Positions 1 to 9,260 of a stretch of DNA of 64,000 bases are shown here, piece by piece. The position numbers were made by a program, and so were the translations under genes. The notes beneath the pieces are model-generated. The model searched no databases and was not told where the DNA came from. It saw only the letters and a program-made list of their open reading frames with translations. How positions within the stretch are numbered: position 1 is the stretch's first letter; each line of letters opens with the position of its first letter. Source of the stretch: Actibacterium atlanticum (GTDB lineage Bacteria > Pseudomonadota > Alphaproteobacteria > Rhodobacterales > Rhodobacteraceae); NCBI RefSeq assembly GCF_000671395.1, contig NZ_AQQY01000004.1, forward strand, positions 1-64,000, read 5' to 3'.

Positions 1-27
1 GGCTAAGCATCTGGCTGTAGAATTTTG

Positions 28-56
28 AAAGGCCCGCCTGATTGGCGGGCCTTTTT
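28..56 (+). terminator. Rho-independent terminator of an upstream gene
   Basis: An 11-bp perfect stem (positions 28-38 with 44-54) and a 5-base loop are followed by a run of T. It would end a plus-strand gene whose coding part lies left of the window; the TAA at positions 4-6 could be its stop codon. The T-run touches the stop codon of the convergent DUF6473 gene. In related genomes etfBA often precedes hbd, so the missing gene may be etfA, but that is inference. Confidence 0.8.
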
Positions 57-883
57 CATGCCATCAACGCCTGTAATTTGGGCGCAAGCGCCCGGGCCAC
101 TTCGGCATGGAATTTGGGGCCAAGCGTATGTTTGGCTGCGCCTTCCTCCAGCGGGCCATAACACAGGCTGTCAGCCCCTTGGGTGCGCGCTTCTTCGCTG
201 GCGACGACCTGAACCAGATCAGTGAAGCACGGTTTCAACTGGGCCACCAACCCCTGATCAATGAACAACGGATCGCTGCCCATCCCCTGTTCCGGCAAAA
301 CCTTGGGGAGCGGCTCCCGCCCGGCGTGCAGCAAAATTTTCGCCCCGGGCAGGGATTCAGCCACAAACCGCATCCGTGCCAGCCATGCCGCGCGCAGTTC
401 TTCGATCACCAGAGTGAACCGTTCCGGCGACACCTCCTGAAGGGTGTTCAGCATATGCCGGGTAAAGTTGAACTCGGTGAAATCGACATCGCGAAACAGG
501 TTTTTCAACAGGGGCGAAGCCCTTAGAAACCGGTCGTTGCGGCGCGGATGTACGATGTACAGCCGATTTGACATATTCTGCGCCCCGGTGATTTGCAGCA
601 CAGACGCCTTTGCCCCCGCGCAAATATTCAGGATCGCCGGATCGCGCGCATAGGCGTCGACCCCGGCATTTACGGACCCCAGATTCACTATCTGCTGATT
701 GATCTGCTCTTCCACCAAAGTGGCGAATGGGCGCTCAATAAATCGGCCATAAGTTTCAGAGCCCCCCATCATCACGCAATAGGTTTCCCGCAACCGCCTT
801 TTGGGCCCACGAAATACCTGCCGAGATTGTCCGTACCGGCAATGGGCATAATCCAATGCCCCCAGACCTAGATGTTCATACAT
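56..883 (-). CDS. DUF6473 family protein
   Basis: A 275-residue protein I assign to the DUF6473 family, common in Rhodobacteraceae and of unknown function. It has no signal peptide or membrane segment. A region near residues 35-75 (GGSETYGR and later NLGSVNAGVDAY) recalls the G-S and N-G blocks of SGNH-type or sulfotransferase-like folds, but I cannot identify a catalytic set. The ATG sits directly after a GAGGA, closer than ideal. It ends against the terminator at 28-56 and runs away from hbd, so it is probably its own transcript. Function unknown. Confidence 0.75.
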   Translation of the reverse strand: MYEHLGLGALDYAHCRYGQSRQVFRGPKRRLRETYCVMMGGSETYGRFIERPFATLVEEQINQQIVNLGSVNAGVDAYARDPAILNICAGAKASVLQITGAQNMSNRLYIVHPRRNDRFLRASPLLKNLFRDVDFTEFNFTRHMLNTLQEVSPERFTLVIEELRAAWLARMRFVAESLPGAKILLHAGREPLPKVLPEQGMGSDPLFIDQGLVAQLKPCFTDLVQVVASEEARTQGADSLCYGPLEEGAAKHTLGPKFHAEVARALAPKLQALMA

Positions 884-1047
884 TCCTCAGACCCACCCTT
901 TGTTTCGACTCGCGCAGACCCAGAGTGAAACAGGGCGGGTTTCCAATTGGCTAAATTCGGAATTTGATAAGAATTCGCGATAACCTTCTCTCTTGCACCC
1001 GGCCCGGTCAGGTGCCTATGGTCAGCGCAACAACGGGTGAGGATCAG

Positions 1048-1923
1048 ATGGAAATCAAAACCGTAGGCGTGATCGGCGCAGGCCAGATGGGCAATGGGAT
1101 CGCACATGTGATGGCCGTGGCCGGCTATGAGGTTTTGTTGAACGATATTTCTGCGGACAACCTGACAAAGGCCGTCGCGTTGATCGACCGGAACCTGGAC
1201 CGTCAGGTCCAGCGCGAGAAGATTTCAGCAGCCACCAAGGCCGACGCTATGGCCCGCATCCAAACCACGACGACCCTGACAGATTTGGGGCCAACGGATC
1301 TTGTGATCGAGGCTGCGACAGAACGCGAGACCGTAAAAATCGCTATTTTTGAAGACCTTCTGCCGCATCTGAAGCCCAACACGATCCTGACATCGAACAC
1401 CTCGTCGATCTCAATCACCAAACTGGCGTCACGCACAGACCGTCCTGAAAAGTTCATGGGGTTCCACTTTATGAACCCTGTTCCGGTGATGCAGCTGGTC
1501 GAACTTATTCGCGGCATCGCCACGGATGAGGCAACCTATCTGGCCTGTCTGAGTGTGGTTGAAAAGCTGGGCAAAACCGCCGCCAGCGCCGAGGATTTTC
1601 CAGCTTTCATTGTGAACCGCATCCTGATGCCGATGATCAACGAGGCCGTGTATACGCTGTACGAAGGGGTAGGCTCGGTCAAATCTATCGACGAGTCGAT
1701 GAAACTTGGGGCCAATCACCCGATGGGGCCTTTGGAACTGGCAGACTTTATCGGACTGGACACCTGCCTTGCCATCATGAATGTGCTGCATGACGGGCTG
1801 GCCGATACCAAGTATCGCCCCTGCCCGCTTCTGACAAAATATGTCGAAGCAGGATGGCTGGGCCGCAAGACCCAGCGCGGGTTCTATGACTATCGTGGGG
1901 AAACCCCAGTGCCGACGCGCTGA
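1048..1923 (+). CDS. hbd: 3-hydroxybutyryl-CoA dehydrogenase
   Basis: A 291-residue NAD(P)-dependent 3-hydroxyacyl-CoA dehydrogenase that interconverts acetoacetyl-CoA and 3-hydroxybutyryl-CoA, for polyhydroxybutyrate turnover and feeding of the ethylmalonyl-CoA pathway. The N-terminal Rossmann motif GVIGAGQMGNGIA is at residues 7-19. The family signature around HFMNPVPVMQLVE is mid-protein and the C-terminal helical domain contains NHPMGPLELADFIGLD. Length is typical. I chose the ATG at 1048, 8 bases or so after GTGAGGA, over an upstream TTG because homologues start with this Rossmann strand. Its TGA abuts the stop codon of the convergent acyltransferase. Confidence 0.93.
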   Translation: MEIKTVGVIGAGQMGNGIAHVMAVAGYEVLLNDISADNLTKAVALIDRNLDRQVQREKISAATKADAMARIQTTTTLTDLGPTDLVIEAATERETVKIAIFEDLLPHLKPNTILTSNTSSISITKLASRTDRPEKFMGFHFMNPVPVMQLVELIRGIATDEATYLACLSVVEKLGKTAASAEDFPAFIVNRILMPMINEAVYTLYEGVGSVKSIDESMKLGANHPMGPLELADFIGLDTCLAIMNVLHDGLADTKYRPCPLLTKYVEAGWLGRKTQRGFYDYRGETPVPTR

Positions 1924-2808
1924 TCAGTCTTTCAAAGCCAGCGTGCGTTCGCGCAACCAGGCGACAAATCCACGCGGATTGCCCTTCCACTCTTCGATCT
2001 CGGCCCGTTCAATCGGCGCCCCCACGACGGGGCACTGCGGCTTGTTCAGGGCATGCGCCACTTCGTAAATAAGCAGGCCCTGCCGCAGGGTGGACGAGAT
2101 CTTGTCCGCGATATGATACCAACGCGAATTGCTACCAGGGAAAAAGATAGGTACGACCTGCGCTTTGGATTTCTGGATCATCTTCGCAGTGAAGGGGTTC
2201 CACTCTGCCTCGATGGCCGGGCCAAACCAGTTTTCTGACGTCGAAACTACACCCGACGGGAACAGCACCAGCACGCCGCCGGTCTCCAAGTGTGCCATCG
2301 CATCCTTGCGCATCTGGATGCTTTTCTTCTGCGCATCCTCTTCATGCGGGAAAGGCACGGGGATCATGAAAGGGTCAATTTCACTTACACCTGTCAGGAT
2401 CGAACGGGTGAGGATTTTGTAATCCTCGCGGACATCGCCGATCAGCTTGGCCAGCACCATGCCATCCACCAGACCATGGGGGTGGTTGGCGACAATGATT
2501 ACGGGGCCGGTCTTTGGCAGGTTGGCGATTTGATCAGCCGGAGTCGTAACATCGATCCCCATCACCTGCAGCGCTTGCGTCCAGAAGGGCTGCCCATCCG
2601 GCACGCCCATCGCTTCGAACTTGCGTACCAAACGAACCAACCGCCACTTGCCGGTCATCCATTCCATGGTGCGGATCAGATTGGCTTTCCAGGGGTTGGT
2701 GAACGTATTGGCGTAAGAGACACGCTTCTTGTCGTAAGGCTGGTCACCCTGAGCGGCCGATTGGTCGTTCACCACTTCGGACCCATTATGATCATAGCTT
2801 TCGACCAC
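1924..2808 (-). CDS. Lysophospholipid acyltransferase family protein
   Basis: A 294-residue PlsC-fold acyltransferase, probably acting on a lysophospholipid or similar lipid at the inner membrane. The catalytic block NHPHGLVDG (about residues 107-115) has His and Asp separated by five residues, not the four of classical PlsC; this fits the NHPxGxxDG subclass. The block LFPSGVVS stands where PlsC has FPEG, and PIFFPGSNSRWY follows. There is no obvious transmembrane helix. The start appears to be GTG at 2808. It lies 24 bases downstream of ptsH on the same strand direction but ends tail-to-tail with hbd. The exact substrate cannot be told. Confidence 0.8.
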   Translation of the reverse strand: MVESYDHNGSEVVNDQSAAQGDQPYDKKRVSYANTFTNPWKANLIRTMEWMTGKWRLVRLVRKFEAMGVPDGQPFWTQALQVMGIDVTTPADQIANLPKTGPVIIVANHPHGLVDGMVLAKLIGDVREDYKILTRSILTGVSEIDPFMIPVPFPHEEDAQKKSIQMRKDAMAHLETGGVLVLFPSGVVSTSENWFGPAIEAEWNPFTAKMIQKSKAQVVPIFFPGSNSRWYHIADKISSTLRQGLLIYEVAHALNKPQCPVVGAPIERAEIEEWKGNPRGFVAWLRERTLALKD

Positions 2809-2832
2809 CGGTCTCTACTCCACGCGGGTGGC

Positions 2833-3102
2833 TTAGAAGCCCTCGCCAAATTTGTCTGCGACCAGCGCATCAAGCGCGTCCATCAGGGCGTCGGCCTCGG
2901 CTCCGCTGGTCTCAACCTCAATAGAGGTTCCCTTGGAAGCTGCCAACATCAAAAGCCCCATGATCGAGTCCCCGGCGGCGCTTAGCCCATCCCGGCTGAC
3001 ATCTGCCGTTGCGTCAAATTCCTCGACGGTCTCAACAAATTTCGCTGAAGCCCGCGCATGCAGGCCCTTTTCGTTCACAATTTGCAGAGTGCGATTCGCC
3101 AT
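2833..3102 (-). CDS. ptsH: HPr phosphocarrier protein
   Basis: An 89-residue HPr. It carries phosphate from EI to EIIA on His15 (motif GLHARAS, residues 13-19). Ser46 (GDSIMGLL) is the site HprK would modify. It is the last gene of the minus-strand run chvI-chvG-hprK-rapZ-EIIA-ptsH, 9 bases after the EIIA gene. No sugar permease genes are nearby, so its role is likely regulatory, as in other alphaproteobacterial PTS relays. Confidence 0.95.
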   Translation of the reverse strand: MANRTLQIVNEKGLHARASAKFVETVEEFDATADVSRDGLSAAGDSIMGLLMLAASKGTSIEVETSGAEADALMDALDALVADKFGEGF

Positions 3103-3111
3103 GATCTTCCG

Positions 3112-3504
3112 TTATTCCGCCTGTACATCGAAACTGTTGATGTACTTGCGTCCGGCCGATGCAGCAAGCGCTGCGGCTTCCATCAGGCCAAGATGACGGC
3201 TTTTGGCCAGCTTGATCAACATCGGAAGGTTGGCACCATAAAGGATGGTGCGGCTGCCTTTGTCGCAGGCCCCAAGGCTTAGGTTCGAAGGCGACCCCCC
3301 GAACATGTCGGTCACCACAACCACCCCGTCGCCGTCGTCCACCGCATCTGCGGCTTCTCGAATTTCGTCGATTTTCCCGGCGCGATCGAATTCTGCAGCG
3401 ATGGCCACGGTGGCAATGCCGGGTTGTTTGCCCACGACATGCTCAACGGCTGACAGGTATTCTCTGCCCAGCCCCCCATGTGCGACGATCACGATGCCGA
3501 TCAA
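3112..3504 (-). CDS. PTS EIIA component, mannose/fructose type
   Basis: A 130-residue EIIA of the mannose family. The phosphoryl-accepting His9 lies in the start motif GIVIVAHG, and the DMFGGSPSN block follows at about residues 67-75. It is a stand-alone EIIA with no EIIB/C/D in sight, the usual state in alphaproteobacteria, where it acts as a regulatory sink for HPr phosphate. Its ATG overlaps the rapZ stop (ATGA), which suggests translational coupling. Confidence 0.9.
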   Translation of the reverse strand: MIGIVIVAHGGLGREYLSAVEHVVGKQPGIATVAIAAEFDRAGKIDEIREAADAVDDGDGVVVVTDMFGGSPSNLSLGACDKGSRTILYGANLPMLIKLAKSRHLGLMEAAALAASAGRKYINSFDVQAE

Positions 3505-4415
3505 GCGGAATTCCCCGTAGGTGTCTTGGCGCTTTGCGCCCGTCGTTCAAGCTCTCTGTGCCTTTTAGACACCCGCCAACCTTTTTCTGCAAGTGCATTG
3601 GTTAGTTTTTCAGCCATTGTGACAGACCTATGCTGCCCTCCTGTGCAACCAAATGCTATCGAGAAGTGCGATTTTCCTTCGTCGATATAAGCGGGTAGCA
3701 GCAATTCGGTCAGGTCCAGCACCTTGTCAAAGAAGGAATCGAATCTTTCATCCTGCGACACATATTCTGCCACTGCAGCGGACAAACCGTTCAAACTGCG
3801 CAAGTCAGGGTCCCAATATGGGTTGCGCAGGAATCGGCAGTCAAAGACCATATCGACCCCGCGCGGCATGCCCCGTTTATAGCTGAACGAATGCACTGAA
3901 ACCGCCAGACGCGGGCCGCTTTCGCGGCCGAACCAACGCGCCATCTCGGCGCGCAGGTCGTGCAGCGTCAGTTCAGACGTATCAATCAGCGTATCGGCTT
4001 GTGCGCGGACTGGCACCAACAGGTCCAGCTCTCGGGCAACACCTTCGCCGGGGCTTTCAGCGGGCGCCATCGGGTGGCGACGACGGGTTTCCGAGAACCG
4101 GCGCAGCAGCACATCCGCGCTGCAATCCAGATAGAGCACCTCGGGCTGGACCCGGGTATCGCCCCGCAGCTGTGTGATCAGATCAACCAAGGCGTAGGCC
4201 GAAAACTCTCGGTTGCGGGTGTCGACCCCCAAGGCCAGCGGTGCCTTGGGCGCGGAGCCCTCCAGAAGGCGCGGGATCAGCGACAGCGGCAGGTTGTCGA
4301 TCACCTCATAGCCAAGGTCTTCAAGCGCGTTCAGCGCGGTAGAGCGCCCCGCCCCCGAAGGGCCGGTAACAAGCACAAGGTCGTGTTCTCGATATGTCGG
4401 ATCAGGGTTGGTCAT
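3501..4415 (-). CDS. rapZ: RapZ-family nucleotide-binding protein
   Basis: A 304-residue RapZ (YvcJ/YhbJ) protein. In enterobacteria RapZ is an RNase E adapter controlling GlmY/GlmZ; in alphaproteobacteria the role is less clear. The P-loop GPSGAGRS is at residues 18-25, with Arg where many P-loops have Lys. The C-terminal block [10 protein letters not shown] is diagnostic. I start at the ATG that overlaps the hprK TGA by four bases. The gene also overlaps the EIIA start, so hprK-rapZ-EIIA form one coupled block. Confidence 0.92.
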   Translation of the reverse strand: MTNPDPTYREHDLVLVTGPSGAGRSTALNALEDLGYEVIDNLPLSLIPRLLEGSAPKAPLALGVDTRNREFSAYALVDLITQLRGDTRVQPEVLYLDCSADVLLRRFSETRRRHPMAPAESPGEGVARELDLLVPVRAQADTLIDTSELTLHDLRAEMARWFGRESGPRLAVSVHSFSYKRGMPRGVDMVFDCRFLRNPYWDPDLRSLNGLSAAVAEYVSQDERFDSFFDKVLDLTELLLPAYIDEGKSHFSIAFGCTGGQHRSVTMAEKLTNALAEKGWRVSKRHRELERRAQSAKTPTGNSA

Positions 4416-4849
4416 GCACATCTTCCACCCTTGATATATTGCAGAATCGCTGCGGGGAAATGGTCATAGGTCACTTTGTGAAGCAAGGTGATCTTTTGAC
4501 CTAGCAGGATCGTATGACGATCTTGCGGCAAGCGGTCGATTTCTTGTTGCGCCATATCAATCACAAGTCGCACTGGGGTCGCAGGAGCGGCTTGGGCGGC
4601 CAGAATGCCGACGCCGCGCGCCTCGATCATGCCCCGGATTTGCGGCGGTGCACTTGCAAACACCTGATCCCCCCGCAGGTCCAGCACCGTTTGGTCATCC
4701 GCGATCAGATGCGCGCCAAAGGCCATCAACTGCAGTCCAAGCGCCGACTTGCCACTGCCCGAAGGCCCTGTCAGCAAAATGCCCTGCCCGTTCAGGGCAA
4801 GGCATGTGGCATGGATCATCTCAGTGTTGGATCCTGCGCGCGCAATCAC
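4412..4849 (-). CDS. hprK: HPr kinase/phosphorylase, short form
   Basis: A 145-residue HPr kinase made only of the C-terminal catalytic domain, about half the length of Gram-positive HprK. That short form is normal for alphaproteobacteria. The P-loop GPSGSGKS is at residues 28-35, followed by LIADD, and [11 protein letters not shown] corresponds to the HprK signature. It would phosphorylate or dephosphorylate Ser46 of the HPr encoded nearby. The gene begins 3 bases after the chvG stop and overlaps rapZ. The start could also be the internal ATG at residue 11. Confidence 0.92.
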   Translation of the reverse strand: MIARAGSNTEMIHATCLALNGQGILLTGPSGSGKSALGLQLMAFGAHLIADDQTVLDLRGDQVFASAPPQIRGMIEARGVGILAAQAAPATPVRLVIDMAQQEIDRLPQDRHTILLGQKITLLHKVTYDHFPAAILQYIKGGRCA

Positions 4850-4852
4850 CAG

Positions 4853-6574
4853 TTACACCGGCAGACCCACGACGAACCGGGCACCCAGAGGCTCCGAGGT
4901 GACATCCGCGTCCGTCGGGCGAATGTTTTCGGCCCAGATCACACCGCCATGCGCCTCGACAATCTGTTTCGAGATCGCCAGACCAAGGCCCGAGTGATCG
5001 CCAAATTGCCCGACCGGTCGCTCGGAATAAAACCGGTTAAAGATTTTGTTCAGCGCCTGCTCGGGGATGCCGGGGCCCGTGTCTTCGACCACGACAAGAA
5101 CGCGGTTTTCACGCTTACGGGCCCAAATCCGAACCGCGTCGCCTTCTTCGCAGAAGGAAACTGCATTGGTGATCAGGTTGACAAACACCTGCGCCAGACG
5201 GGCTTCCAGCCCGGTGATTTCAATCGGTTCACCCGGCAAATCCGCAAAGAAATCTACGCCCTGTTCGCGCGCGTCTTTCCCCAGATGCTCGGCCAGATTG
5301 CCAAGCATGTTCATCAGGTTGAACAGCTCTTCTTCTTCTTTGACCAGCTCACTGTCCAAACGCGAGGCGTTCGAGATATCGCTGACCAAGCGATCCAGTC
5401 GGCGCACATCATGTTCGATCACTTCCAGCAGCTTGGTGCGCTGATCATCGCGTTTGGCCACATGAAGCGTGCCCACCGCAGAACGCAGCGACGCAAGGGG
5501 GTTTTTGATCTCATGCGCGACATCCGCCGCAAATTGCTCATTCGCGTCGATCCGGTCATACAACGCTGCCAACATGCCACGCAGCGCGCCAGACAAACGG
5601 CCGATTTCATCGGGACGGGCAGTCAGATCAGGAATGCGTACCCGGCTGGGGCTGATCTTGCGCGAGTTATTGTCGCGACCGATTTCAGCTGCGGCCGCCA
5701 GATCAGACAATGGATTGGCAATCGTATTGGCCAGCAGCAGCGACAGGCCGATCGACACCAGGATCGCCACAACAAACATTTGCAAAACCTGTTCGCGCTG
5801 GGTGCGCACCAGCACGTCAATCTCACCCGCAGCCGAAGACAAGGCAACCACACCCAGAACCGCGCCACCATTCTGGATCGGCGTGGCCACGGTGAAAATG
5901 ATATTTCCGTCGGCATCTGCCGCGTTTTGCGCGACCGTGCTGCCGCCCAGCGCAGCGCTGGCAACACCCTGCGCCATATCTGATGCCGAAACAGGAGTGT
6001 CAGCTCCTCGGCGTGACGGGGTGGTTACCGAAGAAAACCCATCCCAGATAGTATTGAGGAAATCCGTGATCACCGTCGATGTATCTTCGTCCGCCGGCAA
6101 CGAAGAGGCGCGCCGCTCCAGGCCTTCCGAGGTCGTCAGCAGCTGCCCGGATTTGTCGAAAAGAAAGACTTCGACCCCGCTGGCTAGGTCCAGCCCTTCC
6201 AACGTTGCAACAGGGTCCAGCCCATCTGCCGTGGTCAGGTTCACCGGGCCAATCGGCGTGATCTGTGCTTCGAACACATCGGCAATCAGTTCAGCCTGAT
6301 TGACGAAAGCGCGTTCGTGTTGCTGCACCAAACCATCACGTCCCGGGTCAAGGTACAACACACCTGCGACCAGCACGATCAGGCCCAACAGGTTAAAGGT
6401 GATGATCTTGCGCGCCAGCGGAGAGCTCTTCAGCGTCATGAACCCGCGTTTGCGGCGGCGCGCCGACATTTCGGCGTCCCCCTTGGATGGTGTGACCCAA
6501 TCTTCGCCAATCAGAACCAGATCACCGCCCGAAGTTTGCGTATCGCGCACTGTCATTCCCCTTTGCGGGTTCAC
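4853..6574 (-). CDS. chvG: ChvG-type sensor histidine kinase
   Basis: A 573-residue membrane histidine kinase. A cytoplasmic N-terminal stretch is followed by a membrane helix near residues 55-77, a periplasmic sensor region to about 260, a second helix near 265-290, and HAMP ([10 protein letters not shown]). The HisKA box contains [12 protein letters not shown] with the phosphorylated His. The ATPase boxes are [17 protein letters not shown] and GLGLAISK. It partners the adjacent ChvI; in other alphaproteobacteria ChvG-ChvI (ExoS-ChvI, BvrS-BvrR) senses acid or envelope stress and influences carbon metabolism. The GTG start overlaps the chvI stop; an ATG at residue 7 is an alternative. Confidence 0.92.
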   Translation of the reverse strand: MNPQRGMTVRDTQTSGGDLVLIGEDWVTPSKGDAEMSARRRKRGFMTLKSSPLARKIITFNLLGLIVLVAGVLYLDPGRDGLVQQHERAFVNQAELIADVFEAQITPIGPVNLTTADGLDPVATLEGLDLASGVEVFLFDKSGQLLTTSEGLERRASSLPADEDTSTVITDFLNTIWDGFSSVTTPSRRGADTPVSASDMAQGVASAALGGSTVAQNAADADGNIIFTVATPIQNGGAVLGVVALSSAAGEIDVLVRTQREQVLQMFVVAILVSIGLSLLLANTIANPLSDLAAAAEIGRDNNSRKISPSRVRIPDLTARPDEIGRLSGALRGMLAALYDRIDANEQFAADVAHEIKNPLASLRSAVGTLHVAKRDDQRTKLLEVIEHDVRRLDRLVSDISNASRLDSELVKEEEELFNLMNMLGNLAEHLGKDAREQGVDFFADLPGEPIEITGLEARLAQVFVNLITNAVSFCEEGDAVRIWARKRENRVLVVVEDTGPGIPEQALNKIFNRFYSERPVGQFGDHSGLGLAISKQIVEAHGGVIWAENIRPTDADVTSEPLGARFVVGLPV

Positions 6575-7272
6575 TCTTCGTTATAGCGATAGCCGATGCC
6601 ATAGAGAGTCTCGATTGCTGAAAACTCTGGGTCCGACTGGCGCATCTTTTTGCGCAACCTTTTGATATGGCTGTCAATCGTCCGGTCATCCACATAGACC
6701 TGATCATCATAGGCCACATCCATCAGCTGATCGCGGCTTTTGACGAAACCGGGCCGTTGTGCCAGCGCCTGAAGCAATAGGAACTCGGTCACAGTCAGCG
6801 ACACGTCCTTGCCTTTCCACGACACCGAATGGCGCAGGGGATCCATGCTCAGCTCACCGCGTTCCATCACCTTAGCTTCTTCCGGTGCGTCGCCTTCATC
6901 CGAGGCAATGGCCTCTTGGCGACGCAGAAGCGCACGGATGCGCTCAACCAGCAAACGCTGCGAGAAGGGCTTCTTAACGTAATCATCCGCGCCCATTCGC
7001 AGGCCCAGAACCTCGTCGATTTCATCGTCTTTGGAGGTCAGGAAAATCACCGGCATTGTGGTTTTCTGGCGCAGCCGCTGGAGCAGGTCCATCCCGTCCA
7101 TACGCGGCATTTTGATGTCCAGAACGGCCATGTCTGGCAGGCGTTTGTTAAACGCATCCAGCGCGGATTGGCCATCATTGTAAGTTTCTACTTCAAACCC
7201 TTCTGCCTCAAGGGTCATGGATACCGATGTCAGGATATTCCTGTCATCGTCGACGAGTGCAATCCTCGACAT
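6571..7272 (-). CDS. chvI: ChvI-type response regulator
   Basis: A 233-residue OmpR-family regulator. The receiver domain has the acidic pair DDD at residues 8-10, the phospho-acceptor Asp52 in VLDIKMP, and the Lys of DYVKKPF. The C-terminal winged helix contains [22 protein letters not shown] start at the ATG beginning [10 protein letters not shown]; an upstream in-frame ATG would add 24 unconserved residues. It heads the chvI-chvG-hprK-rapZ-EIIA-ptsH run and faces away from pckA, the arrangement known from Rhizobiales and Rhodobacterales. Confidence 0.93.
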   Translation of the reverse strand: MSRIALVDDDRNILTSVSMTLEAEGFEVETYNDGQSALDAFNKRLPDMAVLDIKMPRMDGMDLLQRLRQKTTMPVIFLTSKDDEIDEVLGLRMGADDYVKKPFSQRLLVERIRALLRRQEAIASDEGDAPEEAKVMERGELSMDPLRHSVSWKGKDVSLTVTEFLLLQALAQRPGFVKSRDQLMDVAYDDQVYVDDRTIDSHIKRLRKKMRQSDPEFSAIETLYGIGYRYNEE

Positions 7273-7602
7273 GGGGGTTATACCTTTTTGCTGCTCTATG
7301 CCTGTTTTTTGCCACATTTTCCTTTTTTCCCCCTTGAGAATCAATCCCTAACTGCGAATCACCCCGCCACGCGGGTCCAGTTCAGCCCAAAAAAGGTGAC
7401 ACATTGCTAATTTACATCACCGGATGCGACCGTTTGCGCTAACTGTTGATAGTTTGCGCTAACCTTTTGTCGCACCCGGTTCCCTCTGGAAATCAGCGTG
7501 CTATTAGGGGCCGCATCCGCCAAATGCTGGCGGGTTTCGGCGTTGCTGCCGATATCGGATAAAATCGGGCCGCCCTGAGCGGCCGGACTCAGGAGCGAGC
7601 AC
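7273..7602. other. Divergent chvI-pckA intergenic region
   Basis: About 330 bases with no gene. It carries the two operator-like repeats listed separately and must hold the chvI and pckA promoters. A TAAAAT that could be the pckA -10 box lies near 7559-7564, but I see no good -35 at the right distance. GC-rich hairpin-forming sequence (GGGCCGCC and GGCGGCC-like arms) occurs just before the pckA ribosome site AGGAG. Confidence 0.6.
7432..7463. promoter_or_regulatory. Tandem CceR-like operator repeats
   Basis: The 12-mer GTTTGCGCTAAC occurs twice, at 7432-7443 and 7452-7463. The start-to-start distance is 20 bp, two helical turns. Each copy is a near-palindrome and differs by one base from the core GTTAGCGCTAAC of the motif reported for CceR, the LacI-family central-carbon regulator of Rhodobacter sphaeroides. 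CceR is known to favour gluconeogenic genes such as pckA. The repeat is seen; the identity of the regulator is inferred. Confidence 0.6.
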
Positions 7603-9201
7603 ATGTCAACTGGACGGGTGAACCCAAATCAGCGCCTCGAAGATCAAGGTATCAAGGGGTTGGGCCAGGTGTATTACAACCTCATGGACCCCGCGCTGGT
7701 CGAAGCCGCGCTGAAGCGCGACGAAGGTACGCTGGGCAATGGCGGCGCCTTTCTGGTGTCCACCGGAGAACACACGGGCCGTTCGCCCAAGGACAAGTTC
7801 GTTGTCCGCACCCCCTCTGTTGAAGACAGCATCTGGTGGGAAAACAACAAACCCATGACCCCCGACGCGTTCGACCGCCTGCATGCCGACATGCTGACGC
7901 ACATGAAAGGCGGCGAATACTTCGTGCAGGATCTGTTCGGTGGCGCTGACCCCGAACACCGTCTGGACGTGCGCATGGTCACCGAGCTGGCATGGCACAG
8001 CCTGTTCATCCGCCACCTGCTACGCCGCCCCGAGCGCGAGGAACTGGATACGTTCACGCCCGAATTCACCATCATCAACTGCCCCAGCTTCAAAGCCGAT
8101 CCTGAAAAGCACGGCTGTCGTTCGGGCACCGTGATCGCGCTGAACTTCGACAAAAAGCTGATCCTGATCGGCGGCACCGAATATGCCGGTGAAAACAAGA
8201 AATCGGTTTTCACCCTGCTGAACTACATCCTGCCGGGCAAAGGCGTGATGGCGATGCATTGCTCGGCCAACCATGCAATCAACAACCCCGTCGATACCGC
8301 CGTATTCTTTGGCCTGTCGGGTACGGGTAAAACCACCCTTTCGGCTGATCCCGACCGCGTGCTGATCGGTGATGACGAACATGGCTGGTCGGAAAAGGGC
8401 ACCTTCAACTTCGAAGGTGGCTGCTACGCCAAAACCATCGACCTGTCGGCAGATGCCGAGCCCGAGATTTTTGCGACCACCACCAAGTTCGCCACCGTGA
8501 TCGAAAACATGGTGTTCGATGAAGACACCAAAGAGCTGGATTTCCACGACGATAGCCTGACCGCGAACATGCGCTGCGCCTATCCGCTGGATTACATCTC
8601 GAACGCGTCGGAAACCGCTCTGGGCGGTCACCCCAAGAACATCATCATGCTGACCTGTGATGCCTTCGGTGTTCTGCCTCCGATCGCACGGCTGACCCCG
8701 GCACAGGCAATGTATCACTTCCTGTCGGGCTTCACTTCTAAGGTGGCAGGCACTGAAAAGGGCGTGACCGAGCCCGAGCCGACCTTCTCGACCTGCTTTG
8801 GCGCCCCCTTCATGCCGCGTCGTCCCGAAGCCTATGGTAACCTGCTGCGCGAAAAGATCGCCAACCACGGCGCAACCTGCTGGCTGGTGAACACCGGCTG
8901 GACCGGCGGCGCCTATGGCACCGGCTCGCGGATGCCGATCAAGGCAACCCGTGCCCTGCTGCACGCTGCTCTGGAAGGCTCGCTGAATGATGCAACCTTC
9001 CGCAAGGATCAGAACTTTGGCTTCCAGGTTCCGGTCACTGTACCCGGCGTTGACGCCGAGCTGCTGGACCCGCGCGCGACATGGGAAGACAAAGACGCCT
9101 ATGACGCGCAGGCTGCGAAACTGGTGCAGATGTTCTCGGACAACTTCGCCCAGTACGTACCCTTCATTGACGACGACGTGAAAGCCGCCGCCATCGGCTA
9201 A
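7603..9201 (+). CDS. pckA: Phosphoenolpyruvate carboxykinase (ATP)
   Basis: A 532-residue ATP-dependent PEP carboxykinase that converts oxaloacetate to PEP, the entry step of gluconeogenesis. The P-loop [11 protein letters not shown] lies near residue 243, followed by the metal-binding GDDEHGWS block. The N-terminal [16 protein letters not shown] motif is typical of the ATP type. Length and start (ATG after CAGGAGCGAGCAC) are as expected. It is divergent from chvI and preceded by two operator-like repeats. A strong terminator follows. Confidence 0.96.
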   Translation: MSTGRVNPNQRLEDQGIKGLGQVYYNLMDPALVEAALKRDEGTLGNGGAFLVSTGEHTGRSPKDKFVVRTPSVEDSIWWENNKPMTPDAFDRLHADMLTHMKGGEYFVQDLFGGADPEHRLDVRMVTELAWHSLFIRHLLRRPEREELDTFTPEFTIINCPSFKADPEKHGCRSGTVIALNFDKKLILIGGTEYAGENKKSVFTLLNYILPGKGVMAMHCSANHAINNPVDTAVFFGLSGTGKTTLSADPDRVLIGDDEHGWSEKGTFNFEGGCYAKTIDLSADAEPEIFATTTKFATVIENMVFDEDTKELDFHDDSLTANMRCAYPLDYISNASETALGGHPKNIIMLTCDAFGVLPPIARLTPAQAMYHFLSGFTSKVAGTEKGVTEPEPTFSTCFGAPFMPRRPEAYGNLLREKIANHGATCWLVNTGWTGGAYGTGSRMPIKATRALLHAALEGSLNDATFRKDQNFGFQVPVTVPGVDAELLDPRATWEDKDAYDAQAAKLVQMFSDNFAQYVPFIDDDVKAAAIG

Positions 9202-9227
9202 GGCGCGCATCACGGCACGACATTCAG

Positions 9228-9256
9228 AACGCCCCGGCCCATCGCCGGGGCGTTTT
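9228..9256. terminator. Terminator between pckA and the TauE-like gene
   Basis: A perfect 11-bp stem (9228-9238 with 9244-9254), loop CCATC, then TTTT. It ends pckA and sits just past the stop of the convergent exporter gene. The core from AACGCC through GGCGTT, loop included, is repeated after mcd at 11903-11935. Confidence 0.85.
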
Positions 9257-9260
9257 GCGT

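Noticed and set aside
4514-5983. A 489-codon open frame opposite hprK and chvG
   Set aside because: It is the mirror of strongly supported genes and has shadow-type composition and no ribosome site.
8020-9213. A 397-codon open frame opposite pckA
   Set aside because: pckA is certain, and the antisense frame has no motif or start signal.
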